Of a DNA stretch of 9,453 nucleotides, positions 6,342 through 9,453 are shown in pieces. The stretch spans positions 1 to 9,453 of the forward strand of contig JBAXBP010000137.1 in assembly GCA_037141915.1 (NCBI GenBank). The letters run 5' to 3'. Every line of letters begins with the position of its first letter. Position 1 is the first letter of the stretch. Made by a program: the position numbers and the translations under genes. This DNA is from CAIRDP01 sp037141915 (GTDB lineage Bacteria; Bacteroidota; Bacteroidia; Bacteroidales; FEN-979). The notes below the pieces were generated by a model. It was given only the letters and a program-made list of their open reading frames with translations. It was not told where the DNA came from and made no database searches.

Positions 6342-6965
6342 TTAAAAAAATTTCGGGAAAGCATCTGAGAAACCGGTAATAATGAACTGCACCCCGATTG
6401 CAAGTGTGATAAGTCCGAATATTTTAGTGAGCACATCCAGCCCGGTTGCACCCAGGTGTTTAATGATCACGGGTGCATAGCGGAAAGTTAAAAAGATGAT
6501 ACCTGTCATTATGATGACAGCTGCCATTAATGGAAAATTCAGCCATGGCTGCTTACCTGCTGTTTGGGCAAAGAGGATAATGGTCGACATAGTGCCTGCC
6601 CCGGTAGTCAGGGGGATGGCAATGGGAATGATGGCGGTTGATATACTCTTTGAAAAGCTGAGCTCCTCCTCTTCAATGGCTTTACGAACCGTACTCATCA
6701 TTCCGAACCCGGTGCTGAGCAGGAGTAAGCCACCGGCTATCCTGAAAGCCGGTATGCTGATCTCGAAAAAATTCAGCACGGCAAGCCCGGCAAACAATGA
6801 GACAACCATAGTTATGAAACTAGTAAGGGTGGCTGTACTGCAGATGCTGTTCCTCTCTTTAAGGCTGCGACCTTCGATCAGGTTGATGTACAGCGGGATC
6901 GCCGCTATATTATTGGCGACTGCAAACAGGCCCAGGAGATAATGCTGAAATGAGGAAGAATGCAT
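6342..6965 (-). CDS. MarC/YchE-family inner-membrane protein
   Basis: A 207-residue polytopic protein of the MarC family (UPF0056), close in pattern to E. coli YchE. It shows AFRIAGGLLLLSTGFGMM (73-90), the second conserved loop IPIAIPLTTGAGTMSTIIL (113-131), and GLDVLTKIFGLITLAIGVQFIITGF (175-199). Six membrane helices are expected in two similar halves. The function of MarC proteins is unsettled; the old link to multiple antibiotic resistance was not upheld for MarC itself. In the first half the usual Asn-Pro of the NPxG loop is Asn-Asn (AVANNIAAIPLY, 15-26), while the second half keeps IPLTTGAG. The ATG at 6965 matches the usual family start. The in-frame ATG at 7052 would add 29 odd residues encoded by the inverted repeat. 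Confidence 0.88.
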   Translation of the reverse strand: MHSSSFQHYLLGLFAVANNIAAIPLYINLIEGRSLKERNSICSTATLTSFITMVVSLFAGLAVLNFFEISIPAFRIAGGLLLLSTGFGMMSTVRKAIEEEELSFSKSISTAIIPIAIPLTTGAGTMSTIILFAQTAGKQPWLNFPLMAAVIIMTGIIFLTFRYAPVIIKHLGATGLDVLTKIFGLITLAIGVQFIITGFSDAFPKFF

Positions 6966-6993
6966 AGGCAAAATGTTTATGTAAATGTAAGAA

Positions 6994-7066
6994 ATGTACA
7001 ATTTACAATGTACAATGTACGAATGAAAAATCGAAATTTGTAAATTGTACATGGTCCATTGTACAT
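6994..7066. repeat. imperfect inverted repeat built of TGTACAAT words
   Basis: The left arm (6994-7016) and the right arm (7044-7066) are reverse complements at 20 of 23 positions, each containing two ATGTACAAT words, with a 27-base loop. It fills the space between the AsmA-GT51 stop codon and the MarC-family start, so as RNA it would form a long hairpin between those two cistrons. It might limit read-through, shield a 3' end, or be a dispersed repeat. No convincing TAnnTTTG element for the MarC-family gene is seen in this gap. Confidence 0.8.
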
Positions 7067-7071
7067 CAGGA

Positions 7072-9048
7072 TTATTGTTCCACGACCATTGTGGTGTCTA
7101 CCGCATTTTTCAGCATCATGCGGGCAGGGCCCCTGAGGGTGACTTCAGGTACAAGTTTATCAAAATCCTGCTGGCTGATCCAGCCTTTGTTGAGCATTTT
7201 TCCCGAGACAAGCCTGTAGAAATCGGCCATAGAGGCACGCAGCCTTCCGTCTTCATCAAAATTATATTTGAACCACTTGGGCCTCGGAATGATCGAAGCC
7301 ATAAAAATCGCCTCAGCCAGCGTGAGTTTACCTGCCTCTTTATTGAAATAGAAACGGGAAGCCTCATTGGCGCCATAGATCAAAGGCCCCCATTCAATGA
7401 TATTCAGGTAGACTTCGTAGATCCTGTCCTTGGTGGCCAGCTGCTGGTTCTCGATGAGCCAGACTATAAGCGCCTCCTCCAGCTTACGCACCATGGTCTT
7501 GTTCCGGCTAAGGAACACATTTTTTACAAGCTGCATGCTGATGGTGCTGCCCCCGCGTACGAACCTTCCTTCCTTTATATCAGCGATTATTGCGTCGCGG
7601 AATGCCTCGGCAATGAACCCGCGGTGGAGATAAAACCCTCCGTCTTCCGAAGTCATAACAGCATACTGAAGATAAGGAGATACCTGGGAAAGCCTGCGGA
7701 AGTTGGGATTCGCCGCACCGACTTCGAAAGTGCGCACAGGCAGTCCATCTTCAAAGGCCGTATACATGAAAGCGCTGTCAAGCTTGAGCAAGGTCCTGTC
7801 ACCATATGAATTGACCGCGAACTGCTGCTTTTTCAGCTCCATTTCAAATTTAAGGGAATCAGGTACCGACAGGTCTGCAAAAAAATTAATGAAAAACGAG
7901 AGTTCCCCCGATGTTTTAAGGCCCTGAAGATTTATAAAAAGCCCCTGCGGCAGGGAGGAAAAGAGATCCTGCGAAGGAAAGGGCGGTTTATTTATCCTGA
8001 AAGTGATCTGTGCAGGCGGCCCGGGCCTGTATTTCAGGTAGGGATGAAAGTCAAGCCCGTTAAAAGCAATATCGGTGGCCGAGTCCAGTTCAATGGCTTC
8101 CTTTTCAAAATTGACATGATAATCAATACCAAACTTCTGAAACTTCACCGTGTCGGCTGCTATCTTCTTATGGTAAATCTCAAGCCCTGTGAATGCGATC
8201 CTGCCCCTGATCCCGGCAGCAGTATCCCCGGGATTCACCGCCGAAAGGCTGAACCTGAGAGAATCAAATCCGAAACTGGCATTCCATTTAAACCCTATAT
8301 AGGGAAATTTTATTTTTTTATTGACTGCGGATGAGAGAGCGAACTCAGCATACCGGTTCCGGCTGTCAAGGATGCCCGATACATTCCACAGGGTTTCAGA
8401 AGAATCCTCCCTGACCCTTATCATGGTGCTGAAGCCATGGTCAAGCAAGGGGAACCTGTCGAGATGCACCCTCACAACATGTGAACCGGTGGTGCTCCTG
8501 ATATTAAGGTTACTGATATCGGTACGCCCGGGGATCTTGTCAAAGACCCAGCGGAATAACCTGTTTGCCGCTTCAGCGTAATCAGTCCTTTCATTCCTGG
8601 TAACTGAATCACCTCCTCTGCCGACCAGCTTTGAACTGTCCTTTTGAACAGTGTGTTTCCTGGCATTGAGCAGGAAATTATAGTTTGTAAGGCTGTCGCG
8701 GCGGTACACCGTAAGGAAGAGGTTCCTGATCTCAAGTGAAGAGATGTTCAGCCTGCCTTCCAGTATCCTCCATGCATTAACTGAAACAACAAGGGTGTCG
8801 ATCTTCAGCAATGAATCTTCGCCGGCAGCCTTAAGGCTGATCCCGCTGAGAAAAACAGTCGAGATGCCTTCGAACCTTGCTTTTGATATCCTGAGATCCG
8901 CATTATACCCGGCATTGAAACGCTCAATCCTGGAACCCAAGACAGACCTTAAAACGGGGTTGCGGAACATGAAACAAAGCAATAGTGTAAAGAGCAGTAT
9001 GGCTGCGCTCCACAATAAAGATTTTACAATACCTGATGTTGCCTTCAT
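7072..9048 (-). CDS. AsmA-like domain fused to a GT51 peptidoglycan glycosyltransferase
   Basis: A 658-residue inner-membrane protein. One helix (about residues 8-28) anchors it. Residues about 30-440 are a long beta-rich periplasmic region that begins like AsmA (LRISKARFEGISTVFLSGIS, then LLKIDTLVVSVNAWRILEGR). Residues about 445-620 are a GT51 glycosyltransferase, which polymerises lipid II into glycan strands. Its motifs are intact: EDGGFYLHRG (468-477, catalytic Glu468), GGSTISMQLVKN (499-510; more usual is GGSTITQQLAKN), RKLEEAL (521-527) and KDRIYEVYLNIIEWG (540-554). No transpeptidase domain follows, so it is monofunctional, like MtgA but about 400 residues longer because of the AsmA-like part. 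The start follows a terminator by one base, and no other Met comes before the membrane helix. An Omp85 gene lies upstream. Confidence 0.88.
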   Translation of the reverse strand: MKATSGIVKSLLWSAAILLFTLLLCFMFRNPVLRSVLGSRIERFNAGYNADLRISKARFEGISTVFLSGISLKAAGEDSLLKIDTLVVSVNAWRILEGRLNISSLEIRNLFLTVYRRDSLTNYNFLLNARKHTVQKDSSKLVGRGGDSVTRNERTDYAEAANRLFRWVFDKIPGRTDISNLNIRSTTGSHVVRVHLDRFPLLDHGFSTMIRVREDSSETLWNVSGILDSRNRYAEFALSSAVNKKIKFPYIGFKWNASFGFDSLRFSLSAVNPGDTAAGIRGRIAFTGLEIYHKKIAADTVKFQKFGIDYHVNFEKEAIELDSATDIAFNGLDFHPYLKYRPGPPAQITFRINKPPFPSQDLFSSLPQGLFINLQGLKTSGELSFFINFFADLSVPDSLKFEMELKKQQFAVNSYGDRTLLKLDSAFMYTAFEDGLPVRTFEVGAANPNFRRLSQVSPYLQYAVMTSEDGGFYLHRGFIAEAFRDAIIADIKEGRFVRGGSTISMQLVKNVFLSRNKTMVRKLEEALIVWLIENQQLATKDRIYEVYLNIIEWGPLIYGANEASRFYFNKEAGKLTLAEAIFMASIIPRPKWFKYNFDEDGRLRASMADFYRLVSGKMLNKGWISQQDFDKLVPEVTLRGPARMMLKNAVDTTMVVEQ

Positions 9049-9049
9049 G

Positions 9050-9086
9050 AAAAAAATTGCCGGGACCTTTAAACAAGCCCCGGCAA
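9050..9086 (-). terminator. strong intrinsic terminator of the Omp85 gene
   Basis: TTGCCGGG and CCCGGCAA (9057-9064 and 9079-9086) form a perfect eight-pair GC-rich stem with a 14-base loop. On the minus strand seven T follow (9050-9056). It starts 11 bases after the Omp85 stop codon and ends one base before the ATG of the AsmA-GT51 gene. Confidence 0.85.
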
Positions 9087-9091
9087 AGTTA
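9084..9091 (-). promoter_or_regulatory. candidate -7 element of the AsmA-GT51 gene, overlapping the terminator
   Basis: The minus strand reads TAACTTTG, a full match to TAnnTTTG, sharing its last three bases with the first stem arm of the terminator. Transcription would start near 9077, just past that arm, so the new transcript could not fold the terminator. No TTTG is found 19-21 bases upstream, which lowers confidence. Confidence 0.4.
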
Positions 9092-9097
9092 AGGATA

Positions 9098-9453
9098 TCA
9101 GAACATATGCCCTATCCCGATGTAAAGCCCGCTGCCGCCGTCCTGTTTGTTGAACGCGAACCCGTAATCTACGGTGAGGATGAAATTTTCATTGTATGCG
9201 ACCCTGAGACCCAGTCCGGATGCAAGATGCAGGCAATCGCTGGCGGCACTGAAATAATAGGATTGCAGGTTCTCGGGGATGAGGTTCCTGTATACTTTCC
9301 TGGGCTGCACCACCATCCCGGCGTCGAGGAAACCCACGAGGCCGAAATACAGGTTCTGCTTCAGGACATGAGTTCTCCAGAATTTCCAGCGGAGTTCAAT
9401 ATTTCCAAGGGCTACTCCATCCCCCACCACGCGGTCGCGCAAAACACCTCTCA
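9098..9453 (-). CDS. Omp85 (BamA/TamA-like) outer-membrane protein, C-terminal end
   Basis: The gene is cut by the right edge of the window; only its last 117 complete codons are present. The frame stays open to the edge, reading RGVLRDRVVGDG, so the TTG at 9442 is an internal Leu and not a start. The sequence matches the end of the bacterial surface antigen (D15/Omp85) barrel: LGNIELRWKF, LYFGLVGFLDAGMVV, ASGLGLRVAYNENFILTVDYGFAF and the final strand GLYIGIGHMF with terminal Phe. Omp85 proteins insert other proteins or lipids into the outer membrane. The POTRA domains that would tell BamA from TamA-like or patatin-linked forms lie outside. The gene ends at a strong terminator. Confidence 0.85.
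   Translation of the reverse strand, partial: RGVLRDRVVGDGVALGNIELRWKFWRTHVLKQNLYFGLVGFLDAGMVVQPRKVYRNLIPENLQSYYFSAASDCLHLASGLGLRVAYNENFILTVDYGFAFNKQDGGSGLYIGIGHMF

Noticed and set aside
6329..6451. N-terminal extension of the unknown secreted protein
   Set aside because: It would overlap the MarC-family gene and place the signal peptide inside the protein; the ATG at 6328 is a natural start.
6966..7052. 29-residue extension of the MarC-family protein
   Set aside because: Its codons lie in the intergenic inverted repeat and the family normally starts at the later Met.
7045..7809. 254-residue plus-strand reading frame
   Set aside because: It is antisense to the GT51 domain, where every conserved motif is on the minus strand.
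9440..9442. TTG start of the Omp85 reading frame
   Set aside because: The frame remains open to the window edge with family-like residues (RGVL), so the gene begins outside.

Overview
The window looks like chromosomal DNA of a member of the Bacteroidota. Four possible promoters match the phylum's -7 consensus TAnnTTTG, one of them with a well-spaced upstream TTTG. Start codons lack Shine-Dalgarno sequences. The proteins are typical of the phylum: an OprB-type porin, beta-barrel outer-membrane proteins ending in hydrophobic or aromatic residues, a GT51 transglycosylase with an AsmA-like front half, and an Omp85 barrel. No plasmid, phage or insertion-sequence genes are visible.

Layout. Positions 1-125 hold 3.6 copies of a 35-bp tandem repeat that probably continues to the left. 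A likely terminator (126-171) and a good promoter (201-232) follow, then the only plus-strand gene, a small membrane protein (266-679). Everything else is on the minus strand. In map order these are a decayed GT4 glycosyltransferase (697-1390), an OprB-family porin (1627-2967), a tightly coupled three-gene unit (3136-5720), a secreted protein of unknown function (5759-6328), a MarC/YchE-family membrane protein (6342-6965), an AsmA-like/GT51 peptidoglycan glycosyltransferase (7072-9048), and the C-terminal end of an Omp85 barrel that runs off the right edge (9098-9453).

How the genes fit together. Almost every intact product belongs to the cell envelope. The clearest unit is barrel (240 aa), then glycerophosphodiester phosphodiesterase lipoprotein (417 aa), then barrel (202 aa), joined by a 4-bp ATGA overlap and a 3-bp gap. 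This suggests an outer-membrane-associated system that handles glycerophosphodiesters or a related phosphodiester. The porin has its own promoter and may be independent. The AsmA/GT51 gene starts one base after a strong terminator that serves the Omp85 gene. A candidate promoter overlaps the terminator's first stem arm, so the two genes may be transcribed separately without a spacer.

The best candidates for something new are the AsmA-GT51 fusion beside an Omp85 gene, the phosphodiesterase unit flanked by two barrels, and the overlapping promoter/terminator. The dispersed repeats and the glycosyltransferase with a frameshift plus an internal deletion point to local genome decay. All family assignments are from reading the sequence; no database search was run.
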